A stretch of DNA of 64,000 nt, taken from the NCBI RefSeq assembly GCF_037975245.1, contig NC_092580.1, forward strand, positions 35,311,001 to 35,375,000, given 5' to 3'. The stretch comes from Apostichopus japonicus. Its lineage: Eukaryota; Echinodermata; Holothuroidea; Aspidochirotida; Stichopodidae. The notes beneath the pieces were generated by a model. That model was not told where the DNA came from, searched no databases, and saw only the letters and a list, made by a program, of their open reading frames with translations. This document shows, one piece after another, positions 15,501-27,500 of this stretch. How positions within the stretch are numbered: the stretch's first letter is position 1; each line of letters starts with the position of its first letter. The position numbers and the translations under genes are program-made.

Positions 15501-18500
15501 ACCACATTGAGTACAAGAAGCCTATAGTTTTTGGTGGAGGTCAAAGGTCATTTGGAGTCGCCAGGGGTCAAAGTGTGAAAATCTTGTAAACAGGATATCT
15601 CAAGAAGGGAAGCTTGTGCAGATATCATATTTAGTGTGTATGTGTATAACATTGAATAAAATAAGCCTATTAATTTGGTGGAGGTCAAAGGTCATTTGGG
15701 GACAAAGAGGGGGGGGCTAGGTCATGTAGGCCATATGTGTTCATATTCAGGAAATAGCCATGTGGCCTACTGCTCTTCAAAACCTAAAAAGCCTGTTACA
15801 TCGGAACCACTAATCGTTTTCATTTTTTGGTTACTTTTTCTGAAAATTTATCACAAGATAGATGATTAAATAGTCACCTTTATATTATAATTCTCCTCTT
15901 TCTATGGTTTCAGTATAGATGTTGTACAAATGTGATGATAGTGTTTCATAAGTAGCACCTAACTATGCTAATCTATAGCTGTCTTTGTACAGTACATCCC
16001 AGGATTTGAAGGATAACGTCTGTTTGTGTGAGCATGATAAAGAGTGTATTTCAGCTGCATTAGTACACACTGCAATATATGGGTGTGAATATGAAGAAAG
16101 AGTTGTATGAAAAAATTGAAAAAGTCTGGATTTCATTTGTGTTTAAGTATGGGAACCATTAGAGCAACTTTAATTGGCCTATGTAATGTCTATAAGATGG
16201 CAGTCTGGATTTCATTTGTGTTTAAGTATGGGAACCATTAGAGCAACTTAAATTGGCCTATGTAATGTCTATAAGGTGGCAGTCTGGATTTCATTTGTGT
16301 TTAAGTCTGGGAACCATTACTATAAGAGCAACTTTAATTGGCCTATGTAATGTCTATAAGGTGGCAGTCTGGATTTCATTTGTGTTTAAGTATGGGAACC
16401 ATTACTATAAGAGCAACTTTAATTGGCCTATGTAATGTCTATAAGGTGGCAGTCTGGATTTCATTTGTGTTTAAGTATGGGAACCATTACTATAAGAGCA
16501 ACTTTAATTGGCCTATGTAATGTCTATAAGGTGGCAGTCTCCCTCATTTATCACAGTTCATTGAATTCTCTAAATTTCAGTAATAATTAGAACTTGATTG
16601 TTCAAACTCTGATTTGCTAACAGTAGCTACCACATAGACATGTTTGGCGATCCCAAGTTAGTAAGTCTTTTGTATCCAATATGCCAGAGTGTAGGATGCA
16701 TCAATAGTTCTATAAGCTGGCCAGCAACTTGTCAAGACTGAAGAGCTTGCAAAATATGTTTATTTATCGAGATGTTCATGAAAGGAGGGAACCATAGTCA
16801 CAATGTATATGTTTCTTTTATGGATAGAATGAGGAAGAAAAGTGTGCTGCTCTTCAGCAAGAGTTAGAAGGACTCCACAACACTCTAAACAACACAGAAT
16901 CAGAGTTAGAGAGGGTACGCGACAGTGAGGCATCTCTCATAGGCAGTTTAGATGCTGTACAACAGGTATTTTATATATTTGACCCTCAATTTGATCATTG
17001 TAAGTGAGTTTGGTGATGATGATAGAGACTTGGGGTCAAGGTTGATATGTAGGTGGGTAGGAGACTCTTCATCTGGTACAGTTAGAGTATTGACACAGTA
17101 CAGGGGATAGGTTGATATGTAGGTGGGTAGGAGACTCTTCATCTGGTACAGTTAGAGTATTGACACAGTACAGGGGATAGGTTGATATGTAGGTGGGTAG
17201 GAGACTCTTCATCTGGTACAGTTAGAGTATTGACACAGTACAGGGGATAGGTTGATATGTAGGTGGGTAGGAGACTCTTCATCTGGTACAGTTAGAGTAT
17301 TGACACAGTACAGGGGATATCCCATGTAGACTATTTTCATTTTAAATATTTGACCTCAATTTGATCCTTGAAGATGTTTGAGGTGATTGGGAGCTTGTAG
17401 TTGCAGCAGGAGTTGGTTTCAATGTAGAGATGGGAGGGAGGGGGATCTCTACATCTTGTAGTATAGACTCCAGGCTCAGAGAGTATCACATCGTTGGGTA
17501 TCACAATTAAATGTCTGAGATAGGTATTTTTATTATTTTAATTGAATTTGCTCCTTATTAGTGAGTTAGTGGTGGTTGAAGGAGTTGGTTTCAATGTAGA
17601 GATGGAAGGGAAGGGAGCTGTGAAGAGCTGATAGTGTAGACCACTTTCAATGTAAACTCAGTTGTTATTGCAGAGATTCAGTTCTGATGTGAATATCATG
17701 TTCAATGTGTAAGAAAGAAGCAAATGGTGTAGTGTCAGAGTGCCATGGTATCAGTCTTTATTTGTTTTTATCTTTGGTTGATCAATTTATTTGTTTTTTT
17801 TCTTTGTTGATCAAAATAATGAATTCTTCATTTAATTGGTTCCATGAAAGTTTATTCTTATTGATGTTTGTGCAATACAATTGTTTGGAATTGTGACAAT
17901 TGCTTTCAATTGTTTCTGTAGGCCAAAGATGAACTTGACAGAAGGGTGGTTGAGCTTGATGGCCAACAAAGAGAAGCAGAAAAGTTCTTGCAAGATCTCA
18001 AAAGTCAGCAGGTATATTTTAATGCAATCTTCTTATTATTAACTTAATACATTTTCAACATCTTTGGGTTTTCACAATACTTTAGACAATATCTTCAGTG
18101 CAATTCTTACATCTATGGATTCTTACAATGCTTCTTTCTTTAGATAATATATTGCTTTAGTGCAATTCTTACATCTGTGGATCCTTAAAATGCTTCTTTC
18201 TTCAGATGATATATTGCTTCAATGCAATTCTTACATCTGTGGATTCTTACAATGCTTCTTTCTTTAGATGATATATTGCTTCAGTGCAATTCTTACATCT
18301 ATGGATTCTTACAATGCTTCTTTCTTTAGACAATATATTGCTTTAGTGCAATTCTTACATCTATGGATTCTTACAATGCTTCTTTCTTTAGACAATATAT
18401 TGCTTTAGTGCAATTCTTACATCTGTGGAATTTTACAATGCTTCTTTCTTTAGATGATATATTGCTTCAGTGCAATTCTTACATCTGTGGATTTTTACAA

Positions 18501-21500
18501 TGCTTCTTTCTTTAGATGATATATTGCTTCAGTGCAATTCTTACATCTGTGGATTTTTACAATGCTTCTTTCTTTAGATGATATATTGCTTCAGTGCTTC
18601 GGCCAATCCCTCATACTACACTAGATCATCATACTAGGTTGTTTTGACCCATTTCATTCAATATATCGGTTCGCACTCAAACTTGTGCATGTTGAGCCGA
18701 CGTACAATTAATTTGTTATTACCAGTTGTAATTTTCCCCAACAGTTATTGATTTGTTAATACGAATTATTATTTTGCTGTAATGAAATACTTGTATGTTA
18801 TTATAAAATATTTCTTGATAAAAATGAGTGACTACTTCATAATGATGAATTATTAATTTATTACAATTAATGTTATATTAATAAGTACCACACATGAAGA
18901 ATTTTTAACATGCAATTATATACAAATATTTATTTCATCATAACGAATTGTAATTTCTTAAAATGATTATTGATTTGTTAGTAAGAATCATTTGATTTAA
19001 TGATACACTATTACACTTATAATGAAACGTTATTTGGTAACACTGAATTTACTAAGGGAGTTGTTATGGAAACTCCCTGTTCATCTCTCTCTCTAGTCGA
19101 CAGAAGTCAGAATCATGTTGAGATTTGCCCAATTATTTCTGTCCCTCATCAAGTTAGGAAGATCAGTTTGAATCACCCCGATGTCCCTAGCAACTACATC
19201 TATATAGCTGAGCTTATGTTTTCCCCAATTTCTCCTTCCATGTTTTGGTGTCCACATGATAAGTTGAGAGACTGGTTCCTTGGTGTTCCTGTATGAGTGC
19301 CCTGCTAGTTTGAGACGGCGTTGTTGTATCTTACAGGATAGTTTTGGTTCATTGCCATACAGTTCAGTATTTGTCATATGTTGACTCCAATGTACATTTA
19401 AACATTTCCGTAAAAGTCTTGTGTAGCACCCATCTAGTTTTGCTTCCAATTCCTTCGTAACTGTCCATGTATCGGAGCCATACATGATGACAGACTGTAC
19501 AGTTGATTTAAAAATGTCTAGTTTGGTCTTTCTGTTGAGGCCAGATTTCCACACAGTGTCCATTTTATTACAAGCAGACCATGCCATGCCAATTCTTTTG
19601 TTGATTTCACTTTTACTGTCTCTCACAAGGGAACCAAGGTACTTGTAGTTGTAGACTTCATTTAGTTTTGCACCACTACTTATTTTGATGTCGATTTTGT
19701 CCTGGGTTTTGATGTTGACTGTGAGATATTCAGTTTTTGACTCATTAAGTCTAAGGCCCACACTTCTAGCATGCTTTTCAACCTTTTGCAGTAGCTCTTG
19801 ACCGGTGTGCTGATCATCGCTACATAGGACAATATCATCCGCAAAATCTAGATCACATAGGACTTCTTTTGGATATCTTGAGCTTCTTCTTTGGTTGAGT
19901 GTGACGCCTAGTTGCTCTGCATTTATGGTTGATTTCCTCATTATGTAGTCTAGTACAATAATGAATAAAAACGGGGCCAGAGTATCGCCCTGTAGAACTC
20001 CTGCTTTGATTTGGAAAGGATCAGTGTCACCGTCGGGTGAGAGAACGATGGCTTCGGTGTTTTTGTACATAACTTGGATGGCACTGACCATTTTTTCCGG
20101 TATTCCATAAGCCCTGAGTATTTTGAACATTTTTCCTCTATGAATCGAGTCGAATGCCTTGCGAAAGTCAACCAAGGTTGCCTTGCGGGGGAGATTGTGA
20201 ATATCTGCTTCCTCTAATCTGCGCCTCAATGCTAGGATGTGTCCAGCAGTACTCCTACCCTTTCTAAATCCATTTTGGTTCCATCTAAGCTTTTCTTTGA
20301 CAGGGCTTCTGCATCTGTTCAGTATGAGTCTATTGTATATCTTAGCTGCCATTGGTGTCAGGCTTATTCCCCTGTAGTTGGTGGTCAGGCTAAGGTTTCC
20401 CTTTTTAGGTAAGGGAACTATGGCACTCCTTGCGAATTCAATTTGTTTTTGGGCTGAGTCTAGTATGAAGTTACACAGAGTCAAGAGAAAAACTTTGAAC
20501 TCGTCAATTTTCCAGAATTCTAGTGGTATTTCATCAAGACCTGGCGCTTTGCCTGCCTTTGTAGCCTTGAGAACTGCATTGAGCTCATCCATAGTGAAAG
20601 ACTGTAGATATTTCTAGGTCACCGTCTGAAATGATTTCAATGTCTTCACTGTCATCTAGTATTGAAGGTTCTTCTCCAAGTAATGCTTCAAAGTGGTTTT
20701 TCCACTGCTTCTGTCTTTCTTCAGGTGTATTGCCATTCAGCCTCCCTTGGGTCGTTGCTTTCCTACCGGTTACATGGTCTATTATTTTACAGGCTACTGA
20801 TGGATCGTTACAGTTAAAGTTGCCAGATATTTCATCAAACCTTTCTTTGTAATAGTTATTTTCTGCTATTTTGTATGCTTCTGAGAGCTGGCTTTTCAGA
20901 TTTTGTACCTCATTCTGTTCGGTTGCCGTCTGCAGTTTTTCTCTTATGTCCACAACTGACTTAATGTTGTACAGGGCTGCTGTCTTTGTTCTGCACTTCC
21001 TTTTTGGGAGTAGTTTTGGGGCTACCTCTTTATTTGCTTGTACTAGGTAACTGTACTCTTTACAGGGGTCTGTAGCATTGGTAGACACTACAGAAAATCT
21101 GTTTTTAACTGCAATGGTGAATTTCTTCTGCAATTCTGCATCTGTTCGAAGCACTTTCCAGTCTAGAACTGTTCTCTTTTGAGTTGATTGTTTTGGTGCT
21201 CTTAGGCTCAAAACTATGCGGCAAGTGAGGATACGATGATCAGAACCAACACTTCCGAATGAGCTGTAGGCTTCAATATTTTGAACGCTATTCTTCCATT
21301 TAGATCTCACAAAGATGAAATCTAGCTGGGCATTGTAGCCTGATGGATATGTGAAGGTCCACAATTTCCCTTTGTGTTTTTGGAATTTTAGGTTGATAGG
21401 TATGAGGTCTGTTTCATTGATGAGGTCCAGCAGTAATTCACCATTTCGATTTGTCTCTGCATGGAATGTATACTTGCCATCGGAGTGACCAACCTTGGCA

Positions 21501-24500
21501 TTCATGTCCCCTCTGATTAAAAGAAAATTGTGTTTTGGAATTTCATTGATTGCTGCTATGAGGTCCTTGTAGAGTGTTTTTGTTTTTTCTTCACAGCTGG
21601 CATTGGTTGGACTATAACAGCTGATGATGGTATTGGCTGGGTTTCCACTGTTCATAATAAGGGATCATTAAGTGTTTACAATGTTTACAATGCCGAGCGG
21701 CGCCTACTTAGAATTCGTCCTCCCTTTACAATGGCTATTTACGTATGTATTAAGTGGACGCAGACTATTTACCGGTTGTGCTCCCGCTCAGTATCGTACA
21801 CCGCGCTGTTACAGTAGAACCCTGTTGTTCCCACCTCATTCAAGTCGTTAATAAATTGTAACTGTGAAGTACTGTAGGCATTACACAATAGTAATTCCAC
21901 TAGCTTTTACAAATTTACAAAACATTGTAAACACATAATGATCCCTTATTATGAAGTAACGTTTCATTACAAATGTAATTGTATATCATTAAAACAAATA
22001 AATTGTATTAACAAATCAAGATCATTTTAAATAAATTACAATTCGTATGAAATAAAAATTTGTATTTAATTGCATGTTAACAATTCTACATGTGTGGTAC
22101 TTATTAATATGACATTAATTGTATTTTATTTCAGCAAAATAATATTTCGTACTAACAAATCAATAATTTTTGGGGAAAATTTCAACTGGTAATCACGAAT
22201 TAATAATTAAAAATACTAGCGGGCTTAATTGTACGTCGTCTGAACATGCACAAACTCCCGAATATTGAGTGCGAACCGATACTGAATGTGGAATACCAGC
22301 ACCGTACTCATATACTCATCACACTAACGTTAGTTTTGTTTTGGCGAGAGATCCAACTTTTTTCCCGAGGCCTAAAGGAGCACGCCTCCTTTTAACAGTT
22401 GATTCACTGCAATCAAGCAAATGTGCCATTCTTTTGTTGGTGAAACCGATTTTCACAAATTCCTCGAGTTGTAAATCATCGTTTTGATCCATTTTAATTT
22501 GTGATTGCAAATTCAATGAACAAGTACGAGTGCGAACGGTCGACGAACTCTGTGATTGAAAAGTTCACGCCCCGCCCACGATATAAATATGCAATTGAGT
22601 TAGGCTGTCACTCAAAGGGAAGAACTCTGAGGCGGCCATCTCTGAATCGACCATTTCTTAGTAACGACCATTCCATTTCTGAATCGGCGGCTCCTGAAGG
22701 ACGACGGTTGCTGTGTTTGCGCAGCGATCTCTGAGTAGACAGTCTGTGTATTAGCGACCATCTCTAAGTGGATGGCGCCTCACGTTAACCGGCGATTTGA
22801 AAATGGACGGCTGCTGTATTTGAGCGGCGATCTCTAAATGGACGGTTTCTGAGCGAACGACCATTTCTGAGTGGACGGCACCTCACGTTGACCCTTTTGC
22901 GCATTCCATAGCTACGTAGTCACTTGGAGTATACTGTGGAATGACCCAGCTACGTAGTCACTTGGAGTGTCCTGTGTTATGACCCAGCTACGTAGTCACT
23001 TGAACTGTACTGTGTAATGACCAGGTACATAGTCACTTGGAGTATACTGTGGAATGACCCAGCTACGTAGTCACTTGGAGTGTCCTGTGTTATGACCCAG
23101 CTACGTAGTCACCTGAACTGTAGTCACCTGAACTACGTAGTCACCTGAATTGTGTGTACGCAGCGCTATTTGATGGCAGCTCTACACATCTTACTCGTAA
23201 AAGTTTCGTATTTTATCTACCAAGATAGCATTTTCTGTGTTATGTACTTTCATACTTGTTAGCATAACCATCCTGGAGTTTATTGGATTATTCAATTTTG
23301 GCAAGTTGTGGCTGGATTTTGGAATAATCTTGAATATTTCTATTGCCTTCCAAAGGATCATTGCAAATTCTGCCTATGCACTTTACTTCCATGGCTTTTC
23401 GCATTGCATACTCTAGTAGCGTTCTCCATTCTTTAAGGTACCTGGTAAAGGAATCTGTGACTACTCAGCCATGTAAAAGACCTTTTGTTGATACCTTTCG
23501 TTTAAGGAGGCAACGAACAAGGAGAGGAACAAAAGCTGGTTGCAGGTTTAAAAGACCTATTCTATCTTTGGTCAATGTTAGATCTTGTCAACAGAAAACT
23601 GTAAGTAACATCATTGTGTCGAGGGGAGTGGATTTTACCAATCTTGTTGATCTTTCTTTCTTACAAAGCGCTCCTTACAAAATCAATGATAATGATGACC
23701 GTTTCATTCAAACTTTGATACGTCCGAGATTTTATCGCCACACACACACTAGTAAAACTGTAACTAGCATTAATCTTGTTGTAATCAATTGCAAAGATGA
23801 ATCTAAGGGCCCTGGTCCTCAACCATTATCTGTTTGTTTGATTAATGTTCGATCAGTTAAAAACAAAGCTGTGTCAGTTGCCGACTATGTTTCCTCAGAG
23901 AAAATTGATGTCCTTGCAATTACTGAGACATGGCTAAGGGAACCAACAGACAACCATACATTACGCAATCTTGTTCCTAATGGTTATGATTTTAAACATA
24001 TACCTCGTCAAGCTAACAGGCCTGGTGGAGGTGTTGGCATTCTATACAATTCCTGTTTAACTGTGGAAGTGATAAGCTCAAATCGAAATAGCGGTTTCAC
24101 TCATTTTGAACATATGAACTGCAGGGTCAGTAACAAGAATTCTCAATTTATTATGTGCGTCGTTTACAGACCCCCACCCTCTACCAAAAACGGACTCAAA
24201 AATACAGTATTTTTTGATGAATGGTCGCAATTTTTGGAGAGTCTTGCCTCGTCCATTGATAAGGTTGTTGTTGTTGGCGATGTTAATTTTCATCTCGATA
24301 AAGAAAATGATCTTAGTACCAAGCGGTTCTGCAATTTGCTTAATGCTTACAGTTTTGTGCAAAACGTTACTGGACCCACCCAACGTGCGGGCCACACACT
24401 AGACACTGTTATAACCAACGAGTCCGCATCGAGTGGTTTTCTTTCTGGATCTCCGATAATCACCGATCCTAATCTTGGTGATGCCAATGGAAACTTAACC

Positions 24501-27500
24501 TGCGACCACTATGCTGTGCGTTTCAACCTTGATATGTGTAAACCAAAGCATCCACGTAAATGTATAACGTACCGAAGGTATCGCTCTATACAAATTTCAG
24601 ACTTAGTGGATGACATAAGGAATAATGCCGAGCTGATGGTTACGAATCGTTCATTATGTGATTTGGTTGACATTTACAATAGCCAGTTGACACGCCTAAT
24701 GGATATTCATGCACCAATAATCACGAAGTATATCACATTGCGTCCTAATGCACCTTGGTATTCTGATAGATTGAGAGATGCGAAACATAAGCGCCGTAAA
24801 GCTGAAAGAGTCTGGAGAAAATCAAAACTTACTGTTCATTTTCTGATTTACAAACAATCGTGCCGCGATGTAAATAAATTACTTGTCAAAGAAAAACAAA
24901 ACTATTACTCAACTAAGATTACTGAATGTGGTAACGACATGAAGCAACTCTTTCAATTGACTCGCCACATTATGGGAGAAAATAGTAGCTTAACCTTGCC
25001 CGATCACACCTCGGCCGAGAATCTCGCAAATCAATTCAATGAGTTTTTCATAGATAAAGTTGCTTCCATTCACCAACGTTTCGATAATAACGTCAGTTGG
25101 ACGGACATAATGGAAGCCGATGTTACCTTTAATGGAGAATGCCTTTCACAATTTGAACCCACCAATGAGACTGAGATACGGGAATTAATTCTTCGTGTAC
25201 CAAATAAATCGTGTTCCATGGATCCTTTGCCAACATGGATATTGAAGAGGTGTGTTGATGTTTTGCTCCCAATTATTACAGCCATTGTTAATAAATCCCT
25301 AGCCGAGTCTCTCGTTCCGCCATCATTCAAACAGTCGTGTGTAACTCCACTCCTGAAAAAAACTGGACTGAACAAAGACTCTCTTTTAAATTACCGACCT
25401 GTTTCGCAATTACCATTTGTGTCGAAACTAGTTGAAAGAGTCGTTGCAAACAGATTAAGTCACCACTTAGCTGTAAATGCACTGCACGATACCTATCAGT
25501 CTGCCTACAGGCAACACCACTCAACGGAGTCCGCTCTTTTGAAGGTGCACAACGACATAGCAGTTTCACTTGATTCGAAGTTTAATGTGGCTCTTATCTT
25601 ACTTGACTTGTCCGCTGCTTTCGATGTCATCGACCACCAAATTTTGTTTCAACGTCTGGAAAAAACTTTTGGGGTTACACTAAATGCATTAAGCTGGTTT
25701 AAATCTTATATGACAGGAAGAAAGCAATGGGTGAAAATTGGCCAGACTTCGTCGACAGCTGTACAACTTAGCACTGGCGTCCCACAAGGCTCAGTACTTG
25801 GCCCCATCATTTATTGTATGTTCACCAAACCACTGTGTGAAATCATAAAGCGTCACCAAGTCAACTACCACTGCTACGCCGATGATACGCAACTCTATTT
25901 ACAGTTCGATCCCAAAATGCCATGGACAGAAATACAAGAAAAGTTGCAGGAATGTGTAAACAATGTTGGGATGTGGTTGAGGAGAAACAAACTTATGTTA
26001 AATGATGTTAAAACGGAACTTATTATTTTTTCACCTAAAACCCAATTGAAAGACGATGTAACTCCGCACATTACAGTTGGGACCAATACCATTTATCCTG
26101 CATCTATTGTTAAGAATTTAGGAGTTTACTTTGACTCTCATCTTACCATGGAGACCCAAGTTAATCATATTATCAAGTCTTGCTATTTCCATATTCGTAA
26201 TATAGGTAGAATAAGAGATTTCATTACAACTGATGCATGTAAAATACTGGTGCAATCCCTTGTTACCTCTCGCCTCGATTATTGCAATTCTTTACTCTTT
26301 GGTATTTCACAGTCTCTAACAAACCGCCTACAACGCACACAAAATTGTGCAGCTCGCCTTATATCTAGAACTCCTCGTCACAACCATATATCTCCTGTAC
26401 TGTATGAACTGCATTGGTTACCTGTACGTTTTAGATCAAAATTTAAGATTCTTTTACTTACCTTTAAGGCTCTTAATCACTTGACCCCTAGCTACATCAC
26501 CAATGAAACCATACCTTATATTCCGCCTAGATCCTTACGCTCAATGAATAAAAATTTACTTAGTGTGCCTTCTACCCGATCATCAACATATGAATTTAAA
26601 CGTTTTGATTATACTGCTGCCACATTATGGAATAACTTACCCCAGGACATTTGCAATATTAATATAGACTTAACGCAATTCAAGAAATTACTTAAAACAC
26701 TGTTTTTCAGAGCTGCCAACACAGATTAATGTACTTATTTTATATTTGCTGTACATACTTATTTTAGGTGTTATTATTGTATTTTAGTAATAAGTTTTCT
26801 ATTTATTTTTCTATTTATGTTTTAATATTTCTATTTTTCTATACAATCTTAACTTTTACATCCTTTTTAACTTTTTGTACTTTTAACGAATTTTTTATCT
26901 TTTGCTGTAAAGCGCTTTAGAGCAATTTTTTAATTGAATAAGGCGCTATATAAATCTCGTGTAATAATAATAATAATAACTGTACTTTGTAATGACCAGG
27001 TACATAGTCACTTGGAGTATACTGTGGAATGACCCAGCTACGTAGTCACTTGGAGTGTCCTGTGTTATGACCCAGCTACGTAGTCACTTGAACTGTACTG
27101 TGTAATGACCAGGTACATAGTCTCTTGGAGTGTACTGTGTTATGACCCAGCTACGTAGTTGCTTGGAGTGTCCTGTGAAATGACCCAGCTACATAGTCAC
27201 TTGGAGTGTCCTGTGTGATGACCCAGCTACGTAGTCACCTGGACTGTACTGTGTAATGACCCAGTCCATAGTCACTTGGAGTATACTGTGGAATGACCCA
27301 GTACATAGTCACTTGCAGTGTCCTGTGTGATGACCCAGCTACGTAGTTAGCTAGTAGATTGTTAGGTTTGGAGGTCATTGCTTCACTTAATATTAACAAG
27401 CAGCTGTTAAGCAATACTGGTGATTCAAATACACTGTCTACCAAATCAGTCTTCGTCCATCCAAAGGATGATTTGTTTCACTCTGCCCAGTGGGTTCACA

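Larger units (their letters stand above)
18657..22286. mobile_element. Element with ~350-bp terminal inverted repeats enclosing an RTE-like LINE
   Basis: The left arm 18657-19034 and right arm 21955-22286 are diverged inverted copies. Shared blocks in the same order include CGGTTCGCACTCAA, TTGTGCATGTT, CGACGTACAATTAA, ATTATTGATTTGTTA, AATAAGTACCACACATG and AATGAAACGTTA. The interior holds a minus-strand retrotransposon and about 300 bases (21656-21954) of other sequence. I cannot identify the DNA-transposon family: no transposase is visible and no clear target duplication was found. The RTE element is probably a secondary insertion. Confidence 0.7.

Noticed and set aside
15675-15869. 64-codon plus-strand frame
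   Set aside because: Starts inside the 145-bp repeat and has no splice or coding support.
19000-19296. Plus-strand 98-codon frame
   Set aside because: Antisense to the RT reading frame and partly in the inverted repeat.
24078-25569. Minus-strand frames of 80-105 codons
   Set aside because: Antisense shadows of the L2 reverse-transcriptase ORF.
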